From Paracnuella aquatica (GTDB taxonomy: Bacteria > Bacteroidota > Bacteroidia > Chitinophagales > Chitinophagaceae): a stretch of 64,000 nucleotides of DNA. The notes below the pieces were generated by a model that was not told the DNA's origin, did not search any database, and worked only from the letters and a program-made list of their open reading frames with translations. Location: contig NZ_QOWJ01000016.1 of assembly GCF_003332885.2 (NCBI RefSeq), positions 1 through 64,000 of the forward strand, given 5' to 3'. The translations under genes were made by a program, and so were the position numbers. Of this stretch, positions 1 to 8,985 are shown one piece after another. Numbering within the stretch: position 1 is the stretch's first letter; each line of letters starts with the position of its first letter.

Positions 1-76
1 GCCGGAGGCATCTTTTTCACCAACGACATACTAAAAATCAAACAAAAATCACGAACTTAACCCAGCAAAACCCTCT
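1..76. other. Window edge, gene fragment of uncertain strand
   Basis: Two readings are possible. On the plus strand, bases 1-60 read as the tail of an open frame ending in TAA at 58-60, with a basic C-terminus (LKIKQKSRT). On the minus strand an ATG at 29 opens MSLVKKMPP and would be the next gene after the GH31 enzyme in the same direction, 47 bases behind its stop. Neither can be settled without the flanking sequence. Confidence 0.3.
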
Positions 77-2599
77 CTAAGAACTAGTCCACTTTCTTTT
101 GACGACATACACTTTTTGTGTGATGTCGGTTGCGGCAACCCTTACCAGCAACTGCGGATTTTTAGTGATGGCTACTTGCTCAAATGCACTACCTTTTGTA
201 GCAAAATTATTCAGGCTGGGTGCGGCTTCATAAAAATAAACATTGGTACCCGCTACAAAACTTTCCTTTGATGCTGCTTTTTTCAACACAATCGGGCGGC
301 CGCCCACCGATACCGAAACACCTGTTGGTGGCTGCGTTACATTGATGCGAAACTCAGTGGTCTTGTTTTTTACAAAGCCATTAAAATCACCTTTAGCACG
401 ATGCACGGTAATGGTTGCCCTATTGGCCACCACCGAAGATTGAATCAGCGTAGTAACGCCTTTGCCTTCCATATATTCCTCGGTTAAACCGTCATCGTCA
501 TACTCGATAAACGAGCTGTTGCCATCGGGGTATACCTCATAAATACGCAGCCCATTATCAATTTCGGAAACATTGTTGTTGGCATTGGTCACCGGGATGA
601 TGGCGCCACTCCTTACAAACAAGGGCAACTTCCACAACGGTGCAGCGTAATGATTTAAAATGCTGCCGCCAGCATACACCTGCCCGGTAAAATAATCGAT
701 CCATGTCCCTTTGGGTAAATAAATACCGTTGCGGATGTCGTTGCCTGCCGAATCTATTTTTGTTGGCTGGTAAACCGGCGCCACTAAAAAGTTGGGACCA
801 TACAGGTATTGGTATTGTGTGGCTTTTCCCAATGTGTATGAATTTGCATCGTACAAAAACATAGGGCGGATCTGGGGCAGGCCGCTTACCGCCTCCCGTG
901 CAATGCTATACTCATACGGCAGCAGCATTGATTTTAATTTCAAATAAGTCCGGTTGATAGAGGTGTATGGCTCGCCCAGTACATGCGGATATTTTTCATT
1001 GCTGCCCCAGCCATCCATGTTCAGTTGCATGGGCGTAAATGTTTTCCATTGAAAATCGCGGGCCAGTACCACCGGATTTTTACCACCAAAAATGCCATCC
1101 ATATCCGACCCAATGTTTGGCTGCCCGGCCAATCCCGAACCGATATACGTAGGAATGTGAAAGCGAATGTACTCCCACACGCCGCCGGTCTGGTCGCCCG
1201 TCCACACGCCGGCATATCGCTGCGTGCCTGCCCAGCCATCGAGTGTAATGATAAACGGCCGTGCATTATTGCCATGCCGCCGCATGGTGTGGGCTACGTC
1301 GGCCACGCCGTTTAGCCCAAACGAATAGCCGGGTCCAACCCAGGCCACATCGGTCTTTAATACCCGTACCTGCGCAACGCCCACTTCTTTTACAATATCG
1401 CGTTGCAGCAGTGCACTGACGCCTTCTTTTGGATGCAGGTCCGATTGTGTCCACAACCCAATTTGCACGCCTTGCCTGCGTGCATAATTACCAAAGGATT
1501 GCAGGTTCAGAATATTGCTATCCAGCGTGCTGGATTGCCCGTAACCCGCACCGTATCCATCATTGGGCAAGATCCAGCCCAGTGGCATATCGTGTGCCTT
1601 GTAGCGGTCCACCACGGCACGTGCTGAAAATGGATAGTTGTTCAACTCACCATTGAGCGACTCCCTCACACCACCATTTTCACGCTGGCTTTCTTTATAC
1701 CTGCGGCCGTTTTCGAATAAAATGCCTGTTGTATCTTCCTTCCAGTAATCTCGGTTGTAGGCATTTAAATGTCCTTCGTAAAAAGCAAACTTGGGCAATA
1801 AAACAGGCTTACCGGTAAGTTGATAAAAATCGTTGAGCAGCGCGGCCGGCCGATCGTTGATCATAAAAAATACGTCGAGGTAATCTGCTTCATGATGCAG
1901 GTGCACCACACCTTTTTCGGCTGCACCAAAATCATACTTTCCCCTTTTGAACGTGTGCCACAACAGCCCGTATCCACTGGTGCTCCAGTAAAACGGTGTT
2001 GGCGAAGCCACGCCTCCATCGGTCCAGCTGTTTTGGTTTTCAATGGCAATGGCTTTGCCTTTATGCGAAAACCGCCCATTCTGAACACCGCCTCCGTAGA
2101 AGTATTCTTGCTCTCCTTCTTTTAACTTCAGCGTGGCACCTTTCCTGCCCACATGCACCGGCGCAAGTGTTTCTGCCACCAGCTTTTTCTGCCCATTAAA
2201 AATAAGCAACCGGCTGCTGCGTTTGTCTATCAACACACTGATTGCGCCGGTAGTAATATTGACCTCATTGGCGCTATTGCCAACCACAAGTTTTGAAACT
2301 TTTGTACGTGGCTCATCCACCAGTATGCGTGCCAGTGGCTTTGCTTCCGGGTCGCGCAGGCTGCCCGTGTCTGCATCCAGGAACAAACGGAAAATATGAT
2401 TGCCATAAAAATCAAGGATCATCTTTTGCCCGTTGCTTAATTGTAATTCAACCGTAGTGGTATTTACCTTGCGTGCACTTACAATGGCAACAGAATCATC
2501 CTTTGTTTTTGCAACGAATTGCTGGCTGCTGGCAGGCAATACGTTTAGAAACAAAAAGGCAATCATTAAAAGAACGAAACCTTGGGTAGTAAATCGCAT
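77..2599 (-). CDS. Glycoside hydrolase family 31 (alpha-glucosidase/alpha-xylosidase type)
   Basis: Secreted retaining alpha-glycosidase of family GH31, 840 residues. A hydrophobic signal peptide (about residues 8-26, ending ASSQ) points to export. An N-terminal beta-sandwich (about 35-260) precedes the TIM barrel. The nucleophile is the Asp of LKTDVAWVG (about D417) and the acid/base the Asp of WTGDQ (about D469); the barrel is followed by all-beta C-terminal domains. I start at ATG 2599; the frame can be read two codons further to a TTG, which is less likely. Substrate cannot be fixed: alpha-glucosides or alpha-xylosides are typical. A LacI-type palindrome lies 65 bp upstream, and the next gene upstream on the same strand is a sugar symporter with a similar palindrome, so the two may be co-controlled. 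Confidence 0.93.
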   Translation of the reverse strand: MRFTTQGFVLLMIAFLFLNVLPASSQQFVAKTKDDSVAIVSARKVNTTTVELQLSNGQKMILDFYGNHIFRLFLDADTGSLRDPEAKPLARILVDEPRTKVSKLVVGNSANEVNITTGAISVLIDKRSSRLLIFNGQKKLVAETLAPVHVGRKGATLKLKEGEQEYFYGGGVQNGRFSHKGKAIAIENQNSWTDGGVASPTPFYWSTSGYGLLWHTFKRGKYDFGAAEKGVVHLHHEADYLDVFFMINDRPAALLNDFYQLTGKPVLLPKFAFYEGHLNAYNRDYWKEDTTGILFENGRRYKESQRENGGVRESLNGELNNYPFSARAVVDRYKAHDMPLGWILPNDGYGAGYGQSSTLDSNILNLQSFGNYARRQGVQIGLWTQSDLHPKEGVSALLQRDIVKEVGVAQVRVLKTDVAWVGPGYSFGLNGVADVAHTMRRHGNNARPFIITLDGWAGTQRYAGVWTGDQTGGVWEYIRFHIPTYIGSGLAGQPNIGSDMDGIFGGKNPVVLARDFQWKTFTPMQLNMDGWGSNEKYPHVLGEPYTSINRTYLKLKSMLLPYEYSIAREAVSGLPQIRPMFLYDANSYTLGKATQYQYLYGPNFLVAPVYQPTKIDSAGNDIRNGIYLPKGTWIDYFTGQVYAGGSILNHYAAPLWKLPLFVRSGAIIPVTNANNNVSEIDNGLRIYEVYPDGNSSFIEYDDDGLTEEYMEGKGVTTLIQSSVVANRATITVHRAKGDFNGFVKNKTTEFRINVTQPPTGVSVSVGGRPIVLKKAASKESFVAGTNVYFYEAAPSLNNFATKGSAFEQVAITKNPQLLVRVAATDITQKVYVVKRKWTSS

Positions 2600-2664
2600 G
2601 AGCAATCAGTGTGGATCTTAAATAGTGTTGCTTAAAGGTATAGCAGAAGCACGCTGTAGTTGCA

Positions 2665-2678
2665 TGCAAACGGTTGCA
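2665..2678. promoter_or_regulatory. LacI-family operator upstream of GH31
   Basis: The 14-mer TGCAAACGGTTGCA fits the LacI/GalR-family operator pattern TGNAANCGNTTNCA at every fixed position, and the palindrome extends one base on each side (2664-2679). It sits 65 bp before the GH31 start. No LacI-type regulator is encoded in this window, so the factor would act from elsewhere. Confidence 0.55.
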
Positions 2679-2824
2679 TCAGTTTGGCTAGCGCAAATAA
2701 TTTTATTTTCATTGCTGATCGCCACCTGCCCTTACCCTATTTGCTATTGCGCAACCAATCGATACCTCAATGCAATCAAAGCATCATGCAATACTACAGT
2801 AGCGCTCATAAGAAGTGCAGCACT

Positions 2825-2853
2825 AAAAAAAGGGGTGCCTAAGCAGCACCCCC
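2825..2853 (-). terminator. Rho-independent terminator after the sugar symporter
   Basis: On the minus strand a 7-bp GC-rich stem (2846-2852 with 2832-2838) with a 7-base loop is followed by seven T residues. It lies 90 bp behind the stop of the MFS symporter and separates it from the GH31 gene. The rest of 2600-2942 holds only this hairpin and the operator at 2665; I see no gene. Confidence 0.7.
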
Positions 2854-2942
2854 GTTGTTGAAAGCGAGTATTGATTGCACGTTGTATCTTTTATTAATTG
2901 CCTATTGAAAGGCATTAATGATTTATCATTTAAAAAAATACA

Positions 2943-4253
2943 CTACATACTGCTTACCACTGCAGCTACTGGTTTTACGGCCCGCACCTTTTTACTGCGT
3001 CCTACTTTATGCCCTTTCTGCGCGTAATACAAAATGTATAAATAGGCAGGCAGGCAACACAAAAGAAACGCACCGTTGTTCGACATCAGGCCGCTGTCTT
3101 TAAGTGCAGTATAAAACAACGGTATCAGCGCACCACCCGAAATGCCCATGATGAGCAGTGCTGAACCGGTTTGCGTAAAACGCCCCAGGCCATCAATAGC
3201 CAGCGGAAAAATGACCGGCCACATCAATGCATTGGCCAAACCCAGCAAGGCAATAAAAATAATAGCGGTATAGCCACTGCTGAAGAAAATACAAACACTA
3301 AACACCACACCCAGGATGGCAGAAATTTTGAGCGCCATTTGCTGCGACAGCAACCGCGGAATGGCAAAAATGCCCACTACATAACCGGCAAGCATGGCAA
3401 AGAGTGTGAACGAAGTAAAATACTTAGTTTCATCAAGCGGCAGGCCCAACGCGTTGCCGTAAATACCAATGGCATCGCCTGCAAGCACTTCCACACCGAG
3501 GTACACAAACAGGCAAAGCACACCCAGCATCAGGTGCGGAAACTGAAATACATTTTGCTTGCTGCCCGAGCCTGTTTGCGGTTCTTCTTTAGTTGCTATT
3601 TCGGGCAACGACGACCTGCTGATCATGATGGCCAACAGCAACAAAACAATTGCAATAACAACGTAGGGCATGATCACCCGGTCGGCCAGTTGCTGTAGCA
3701 GGCCAGCTTTCACCAATGGGTTTTGCTCCGCAATGATCTGCGTTTCAATGGCACCGGCATTTTTTAAAATAAGCGCACCCAGCACCAGCGGGCTTACAAT
3801 GCCCGCCACTTTATTGCAAATGCCCATGATGCTGATGCGCTTTGCCGCACTTTCCATGGGCCCGATGATGCTGATGTACGGATTGCTGGCGGTTTGCAAC
3901 AAGGCAAGGCCCGCACCTTGTATGAACAAACCAAGCAAAAACAGCGGGAAGCTGCGGGCATAAGCCGCAGGTATAAATACCACAGAGCCAATGGCCATTA
4001 CTACCAGGCCCAGCGCCATGCCGTTCTTGTATCCTGTTTTGCGCAGTATGGCCGATGCCGGCAGCGCCAGGAAAAAATAAGCCATGTAAAAAGAAAACGT
4101 TACAAAAAATGCCTGCACATCGCTTTCCAGTTGGCAAGCAAGTTTAAGAAAAGGAATCAGCGTTCCGTTGAGCCAGGTAACAAAACCAAAAACAAAAAAC
4201 AAGATGCCCATAATGGCAAGCGGGGAAACGGTACCTGTGTTACGCGCAGACAT
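2943..4253 (-). CDS. MFS sugar:H+ symporter, FucP/GluP family
   Basis: Inner-membrane transporter of 436 residues with about 12 membrane segments. The N-terminal part carries the family hallmarks FFVFGFVTWLNGTLIPFLK and a later QTASNPYISIIGP segment, typical of L-fucose (FucP) and glucose/galactose (GluP) proton symporters. I chose the ATG at 4253 (MSARNTG); the open frame runs 23 codons further up but that part has no transporter character. It lies in the same direction as the GH31 gene, from which a terminator separates it; a LacI-like palindrome 64 bp upstream suggests shared control. Likely role: uptake of a hexose released by a secreted glycosidase. The exact sugar is not determinable. 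Confidence 0.9.
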   Translation of the reverse strand: MSARNTGTVSPLAIMGILFFVFGFVTWLNGTLIPFLKLACQLESDVQAFFVTFSFYMAYFFLALPASAILRKTGYKNGMALGLVVMAIGSVVFIPAAYARSFPLFLLGLFIQGAGLALLQTASNPYISIIGPMESAAKRISIMGICNKVAGIVSPLVLGALILKNAGAIETQIIAEQNPLVKAGLLQQLADRVIMPYVVIAIVLLLLAIMISRSSLPEIATKEEPQTGSGSKQNVFQFPHLMLGVLCLFVYLGVEVLAGDAIGIYGNALGLPLDETKYFTSFTLFAMLAGYVVGIFAIPRLLSQQMALKISAILGVVFSVCIFFSSGYTAIIFIALLGLANALMWPVIFPLAIDGLGRFTQTGSALLIMGISGGALIPLFYTALKDSGLMSNNGAFLLCCLPAYLYILYYAQKGHKVGRSKKVRAVKPVAAVVSSM

Positions 4254-4623
4254 AAACAAAATGAATTTGGCCGCTGAAAGTAGGTAATGATTGTACCCAT
4301 TGGACCGCTGCGGGCTGCACAAACGTTTGCGCTAATCGGAGCCGGGCAATGATGATCAGTGAACAGGAACGGGTCATTTCATTTTGACAGCAATTGTTTG
4401 AAGCAAAATTTACTAAAGCAACCAATGGCAGTAACAACATGGCTGTAGCCAAATAAACAGTGGTAAAACCACCGCATTTTACCTTGAGCTAAACAAAGCA
4501 TTGCTCTTTGCTGTTAAATGCAACACAAATACTGCGCAAAATGCAGCACTGCCGCAAGTTTGCAGCAAACGGAGCCGGTGCAGCAACTAATTTTGCCACC
4601 GCATTGATGCGTTTTTATAAAAA
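4254..4623. other. Divergent intergenic region, symporter / MBL hydrolase
   Basis: This 370-bp gap separates two divergent genes. It holds the palindrome at 4317 and, for the rightward gene, a -7-like box TAATTTTG at 4588-4595, about 30 bp before the start at 4624. A TTTG lies 25 bp further up, longer than the usual spacing. I see no open frame worth calling. Confidence 0.45.
4317..4332. promoter_or_regulatory. LacI-like palindrome upstream of the sugar symporter
   Basis: GCACAAACGTTTGCGC is a near-perfect 16-bp palindrome with the central CG and AANCGNTT core typical of LacI-family operators. It begins 64 bp before the MFS start at 4253. The outer bases fit the consensus less well than the site at 2665, so this is the weaker of the pair. 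Confidence 0.4.
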
Positions 4624-5766
4624 ATGAAAAAGGCTTTACGGCTGTTTACCCGGATGATGATCCTACTGGTTTCGATTGTATTGATAATGGTGGTTGCGGC
4701 CCTGATCTTTATGCAGCATCCAAAGTTTGGTGCAGCGCCAAAAGGCAAACGACTGGAACGAATGCAGGCATCGCGGCATTATAAAGACGGTGCTTTTGTA
4801 AACCGCTCCCATACGCCAGCACTTACCGAAGGGCACTCCATGACCAAGGTAATGTTCAACTTCTTTTTTGGCAAAGGCCCCAATACCACACCGCAAGGCG
4901 CTATACCTTCTGTACGCACCGATCTTAAAAACCTGCCCGCTGGCGACTGGCTTTTTTGGTTTGGGCACTCCTCTTATTTTATTCAAACGGACGGACTGAA
5001 GATATTGGTGGACCCTGTGTTCAGCGGTAATGCTTCGCCTATGCCGGGCACTACGCGGTCGTTTAAAGGCACCGATGTGTATGCCGCTGCCGATATGCCT
5101 TTTGTAGATTACCTGCTTATTTCACACGATCATTACGATCACCTCGATTATGAAACCATATTGGAGCTAAAAGGTAAGGTGGGCAAAGTGATCTGCGGCC
5201 TGGGCGTGGGTGCACACCTGGAGCGCTGGGGCTTTGTACCGGAAAGCATCATTGAAATGGATTGGGATACCGATGTTGCGCTGGCTAATGGCAGCAAACT
5301 TTTTGGCCATACCACCAGGCATTTTTCCGGCCGCGGACTAAAGCGCAACGGAACGCTGTGGATGTCGTACCTGCTGCAAACACCCACCCGAAAAATATAC
5401 ATTGGCGGCGATGGCGGTTATGATGGACACTTCAAAAACATTGGTGCGCAGCATGGCACCATCGACCTGGCTATTTTGGAAAATGGCCAGTACAACGAAG
5501 CATGGAAAGCCATTCATTTTTTACCCGGCGAAAACCTGCAGGCCGCAAAAGAGTTGAATGCAAAAAGATTGATGCCGGTGCATTCCGGAAAATTTTCGCT
5601 GGCCCTTCACGATTGGGATGAACCCCTCAAGGAAATGGCAAGGTTAAACGATCAATTTGGGTTGCCGCTTGTTACGCCAAAGATTGGTGAAGCTGTAAAC
5701 CTCAACGACACGGCGCAACAATTTTCGCAGTGGTGGAAAAATGTAGGCCGGCAGGTGCAGCCATAA
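4624..5766 (+). CDS. Metallo-beta-lactamase-fold hydrolase, NAPE-PLD/UlaG-like
   Basis: A 380-residue metal-dependent hydrolase. One N-terminal membrane segment (about 11-31) anchors it or serves as signal. The zinc motif HDHYDHLD is at residues 168-175, preceded by FWFGHSSYFIQ and VDPVF, a pattern of the N-acylphosphatidylethanolamine phospholipase D-like branch of the fold. The later GGDGGYDGHF and the His of MPVHSGKF supply the other metal ligands. Function in bacteria of this branch is usually unassigned; a phosphodiester or lactone substrate is plausible. It stands alone, convergent with the following phosphoesterase gene, with only 33 bases between the two stops. Confidence 0.9.
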   Translation: MKKALRLFTRMMILLVSIVLIMVVAALIFMQHPKFGAAPKGKRLERMQASRHYKDGAFVNRSHTPALTEGHSMTKVMFNFFFGKGPNTTPQGAIPSVRTDLKNLPAGDWLFWFGHSSYFIQTDGLKILVDPVFSGNASPMPGTTRSFKGTDVYAAADMPFVDYLLISHDHYDHLDYETILELKGKVGKVICGLGVGAHLERWGFVPESIIEMDWDTDVALANGSKLFGHTTRHFSGRGLKRNGTLWMSYLLQTPTRKIYIGGDGGYDGHFKNIGAQHGTIDLAILENGQYNEAWKAIHFLPGENLQAAKELNAKRLMPVHSGKFSLALHDWDEPLKEMARLNDQFGLPLVTPKIGEAVNLNDTAQQFSQWWKNVGRQVQP

Positions 5767-5799
5767 AAAAAGCCTGCACGCCGCCGGCATTTTATTTAC

Positions 5800-7290
5800 C
5801 TAAGCCAACTTGGTTTGTGCCGTGTACGTATTGCCAAAACGATCGGTGGCTTTTACCGTAATTTCTTTGGCGCCGGCTGCAGGTTGCGCATAAAACAAGT
5901 GGTCGGTTTTGGTGGGCTCCACAAACTTGTGTTTCTGCGGTAGCTCGGGGCCTGCAAACAACTCCACAGCCCAGGGATCCAGTCCTACCTGTTGCTTCAT
6001 TGTGCCTTTAGCTACACCGTCTTCAAACCACTCTACTTTCCACTGCGGATCCCAGTTCCAAACATTGGCCACAACTGCTGCACTGTTGGCCTTATCGCGG
6101 CCCGGCGCATATACCCGCAACTGCTCGTTGCGCTGCAGCCCGGTGCCTTTATAATACCATTGCAATTCGCTTCCGTTTACTTCGTACACACCATAGCCGC
6201 TGGGCGTGCCATCGCTGCAAATGGGCCCGGTCCACCACGCACCGCAAACCGTTCCGTGTACATGCTCGGTAATTGCGCCTTCCGTCCACGATTCGCTTAC
6301 ATGCGTGTGCCCCGACATAATATGCGCTTTGAACGGCGTCAGCAGTTTATACAATTGCTTGCGGTTTTGCACTGTGCCGCCCATTTCTTCTTCCTTGCCG
6401 TTGCGGCGTGCAGCGCCTGTATTGGTAGGTATATGCAGGCTTACCACCACGGTGCTGCCCGGCGCCACCAACGCCAGGTCCTTTTCCAGCCACGATAGCT
6501 GCGCTTCGGTGATGTAGCCAATATACTTTTTTGCAGTGCCTACAAAAAACACATCGTCGAGCACTACGTAGTGCACCGCACCGCGGTTGAAGGAATAATA
6601 AGTGGGGCCAAATTCTTTCTTGAATGTTTTAGCCGAAGCTTCATCGCCTGCGGCATCGAGGTCCATATCGTGGTTGCCCAGTACATTGAAAAACGGAACG
6701 CCGGAAATAGCAATAGCTTCTTTATAATCTTCGTACAGGTCAAATTTATCCCACACCAGGTCGCCGCAACCAATACCATGAAACAGCGTGTTTTTTGGAT
6801 AAGATTGCACCACTGCTTTCAGGTCGGGGGCCGAAGTGGTTTTTAATTCCGTAGCATCGGCTTCCGAAATCACCTGTGGATCGGCCCACACCACGAAGTT
6901 GTGTTTGGTATCGTCAACAGGGAGTTTTTCCAAAATAAAGTTGGCGGTAAAGGCACTGCTGCCCGCAGCAATGCGCTGGTAAAAACGGGCCACACCCCGC
7001 TCCTGCGGAAATGCGTATCCTGATGGCACACTGATGTACACAAACTCCGCCGCGCTGCTTGCAACCAGCTCGTATGCACCACGGCTATCGGTGCGCACCA
7101 CGCTGCTGCCATCGGTAACGGCCACGCCGGCAATGCCTTTGCCTGCCGCAGTTATTTTACCCCGGATGGTAATGATGCCTGCACCGTGCTGTTTTGTAAT
7201 GGTAGATGCTGCCTGAACCGCCGCTGCCGGCGTTGCAATGCCTGCACCCAGCAGGCCAAAGGATCTAAGAAAATCTCTTCTGTTGAACAT
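5800..7290 (-). CDS. Calcineurin-like phosphoesterase with N- and C-terminal accessory domains
   Basis: A 496-residue exported metallophosphoesterase. The N-terminus MFNRRDFLRSFGLLGAG resembles a Tat signal. Residues about 35-130 form a carboxypeptidase-regulatory-like beta domain (MetallophosN type), about 130-350 the catalytic domain with WADPQ, GCGDLVWD, GNHDMD, SLHIP and GHTHVSE motifs that bind the dimetal centre, and the rest a C-terminal beta domain (MetallophosC type). This three-part layout is common in Bacteroidota secreted phosphodiesterases. The substrate is unknown. It is transcribed alone. Confidence 0.92.
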   Translation of the reverse strand: MFNRRDFLRSFGLLGAGIATPAAAVQAASTITKQHGAGIITIRGKITAAGKGIAGVAVTDGSSVVRTDSRGAYELVASSAAEFVYISVPSGYAFPQERGVARFYQRIAAGSSAFTANFILEKLPVDDTKHNFVVWADPQVISEADATELKTTSAPDLKAVVQSYPKNTLFHGIGCGDLVWDKFDLYEDYKEAIAISGVPFFNVLGNHDMDLDAAGDEASAKTFKKEFGPTYYSFNRGAVHYVVLDDVFFVGTAKKYIGYITEAQLSWLEKDLALVAPGSTVVVSLHIPTNTGAARRNGKEEEMGGTVQNRKQLYKLLTPFKAHIMSGHTHVSESWTEGAITEHVHGTVCGAWWTGPICSDGTPSGYGVYEVNGSELQWYYKGTGLQRNEQLRVYAPGRDKANSAAVVANVWNWDPQWKVEWFEDGVAKGTMKQQVGLDPWAVELFAGPELPQKHKFVEPTKTDHLFYAQPAAGAKEITVKATDRFGNTYTAQTKLA

Positions 7291-7768
7291 ACAAAAGCAT
7301 GGTTATGGTGGTGTAAAAAAGATCAGTTCATCAAACAACAACGCAACGATGCAATGCATCATACAACACACTGCGCCAGTTGCAGCACTACCATGTTGCA
7401 TGAATCATTTACCTCTGTAACAATAGCCATTTTGTTGGCCGTGCAAATATGGGCAACCGGCACCGCACCCATGTTACCACAGTATTAATTTACTGTTTTC
7501 AAATGGAAAAGAACGAGGCGGCATTTGCCTGGTGCAAAAGCATGCACTGTTGCCATTTATTTACATGTAAACAACCACAACAAATTGATTATAGTCAATG
7601 CAATTCCTTGCCTTTAGGCAACACATTGCAGGTATGCACCGCAGTAACTTTGCTGTACTAACGACAGATACTGACAGCGTGTGTGCTTGCATTTGCCCGT
7701 AAATACAACTATTTTGATTTGAGCAAACCTGCAGGGCACTACACTTATTATTCATCTTTAAATAATAC
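7291..7768. other. Divergent intergenic region with regulatory element
   Basis: The 478-bp gap between the phosphoesterase and the SDR gene has no credible frame. Its right half carries a two-palindrome operator and a -7 box (7585-7652) described separately, leaving a 5' leader of roughly 110 bases before the SDR start. Confidence 0.5.
7585..7652 (+). promoter_or_regulatory. Two-palindrome operator and -7 box before the SDR gene
   Basis: The element contains TTGA-N6-TCAA (7585-7598), then TTGC-N6-GCAA (7608-7621, here the perfect palindrome TTGCCTTTAGGCAA), then exactly 23 bases, then the Bacteroidota -7 box TAACTTTG (7645-7652). The two palindromes are centred 23 bp apart, about two helical turns. 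A second copy with the same order and the same spacings is found at 36697-36764. No good -33 box is present, which suits an activator-dependent promoter. Confidence 0.6.
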
Positions 7769-8563
7769 ATGATGAACAGTTTTGAAAACAAATCCATTAT
7801 TATTACAGGTGCAGCTATGGGCCTTGGTTTGGCTGCGGCTAAAGATCTGGCCGCCCGTGGCGCCAACCTTGCATTGGTTGACTATAACGAAAGCAGTCTT
7901 GCAGAAGCGAAAGACAGCATCACCAAAGATTTTCCCAATGCAAAGGTCATCACCATCGTTGCCGATGTATCGAAGGAAGAAGCGGTAAAAAACTATGTTG
8001 ATGAAACGGTAAAAGCATTTGGCCGCATTGATGGCCTGTATAATAATGCCGGCATTGAAGGCAGGCAGGCAAGCATTACCGAGTACGATTTAGCTGTATT
8101 CAAAAAAGTGATAGACATTAACCTGATGGGTGTGTATTATGGCCTTCGCTATGTTATTCCCGTGATGCAAAAACAAAAATATGGGCGCATTGTAAACGTG
8201 GCTTCGGTAGGCGGCATCCGTGGCGTGTTTCACCAAATGCCTTATGTGGCCAGCAAGCATGCCGTATCGGGCATGACGAAGAATGCAGCGCTGGAATATG
8301 GCAAGGACGGCATCACCACCAATGCTATTGCACCAGGCGCCATTCTTACACCCATGGTGGCAGAAGCCTTTAAGCAGGTAAACCCCGAAGACCCCAAACT
8401 GGCCGAAACCGAATACGCCAAAGCCAACCCAACCAAGCGATTGGGCTTGCCCGATGAAGTTGCAAAAGTGGTGTCGTTTCTTTTGAGCGAAGAATGCTCG
8501 TATGTGAACGGGCAAACGATTGCCATTGATGGCGGCCAATCAAACAGCTATGGCAACGTGTAA
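7769..8563 (+). CDS. Short-chain dehydrogenase/reductase (SDR)
   Basis: A 264-residue cytoplasmic NAD(P)-dependent oxidoreductase of the classical SDR family. The Rossmann motif TGAAMGLG is at 13-20, NNAG at 92-95, the catalytic Ser at 147 (NVASVGG), Tyr 159 and Lys 163 (YVASK). The acidic residue after strand 2 (LVDYN) suggests NAD preference. The C-terminus YVNGQTIAIDGGQS is typical of the family. The substrate is unknown; annotations such as 3-oxoacyl-ACP reductase or glucose dehydrogenase would be guesses. It shares its upstream operator with the DsbA-like/DODA operon at 36.9 kb, hinting at a role in aldehyde, quinone or other electrophile handling. Confidence 0.92.
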   Translation: MMNSFENKSIIITGAAMGLGLAAAKDLAARGANLALVDYNESSLAEAKDSITKDFPNAKVITIVADVSKEEAVKNYVDETVKAFGRIDGLYNNAGIEGRQASITEYDLAVFKKVIDINLMGVYYGLRYVIPVMQKQKYGRIVNVASVGGIRGVFHQMPYVASKHAVSGMTKNAALEYGKDGITTNAIAPGAILTPMVAEAFKQVNPEDPKLAETEYAKANPTKRLGLPDEVAKVVSFLLSEECSYVNGQTIAIDGGQSNSYGNV

Positions 8564-8589
8564 ATAAACAGGCAGTGATGAATAGAGCA

Positions 8590-8624
8590 AGACCGTGCCT
8601 GGATGATCAGGTGCGGTTTTGTTT
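8590..8624 (+). terminator. Terminator after the SDR gene
   Basis: A 10-bp stem (8592-8601 with 8608-8617, including two G-U pairs) with a six-base loop is followed by TTTTGTTT. It separates the SDR gene from the GNAT gene. Confidence 0.5.
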
Positions 8625-8653
8625 ATTTGACAACAATCCTTCAAAATAATTTT

Positions 8654-8959
8654 ATGGATCAGGTTCAACTACAGTTAGACGATCAAGGCAAAGGCAGTTT
8701 TTACATAACAGAAAACAACGAGCAGCTGGCACTGATGGAAGTTGGTGTAAACGGCAACACACTTACAGCATACCACACCGAAGTATCGGAAAAGGCGGAA
8801 GGCCGCGGCTTTGCAAAAGCGCTGCTACACGCAATGGTGGATCATGCAAGAACGCACCAGTTGCAGGTGGTACCGCTCTGCCCTTTTGTGCATGCACAAT
8901 TCAAACGCCACCCGGACATGTATGCCGATGTGTGGCATGCGCCGGAACGCAAATCGTAA
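8654..8959 (+). CDS. Small GNAT-fold N-acetyltransferase (YjdJ-like)
   Basis: A 101-residue protein of the short GCN5-related acetyltransferase group. The acetyl-CoA loop is visible as GRGFAKALLHAMVDHAR (about 54-70), followed by VVPLCPFVHAQFKRHPDMYADV, the typical C-terminal signature of this compact family. I start at ATG 8654; upstream codons in the frame lie in the terminator of the SDR gene. Substrate is unknown. The next gene begins 26 bases later and is probably co-transcribed. Confidence 0.88.
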   Translation: MDQVQLQLDDQGKGSFYITENNEQLALMEVGVNGNTLTAYHTEVSEKAEGRGFAKALLHAMVDHARTHQLQVVPLCPFVHAQFKRHPDMYADVWHAPERKS

Positions 8960-8985
8960 TCTGAAAACACACACAATGATTAGCC

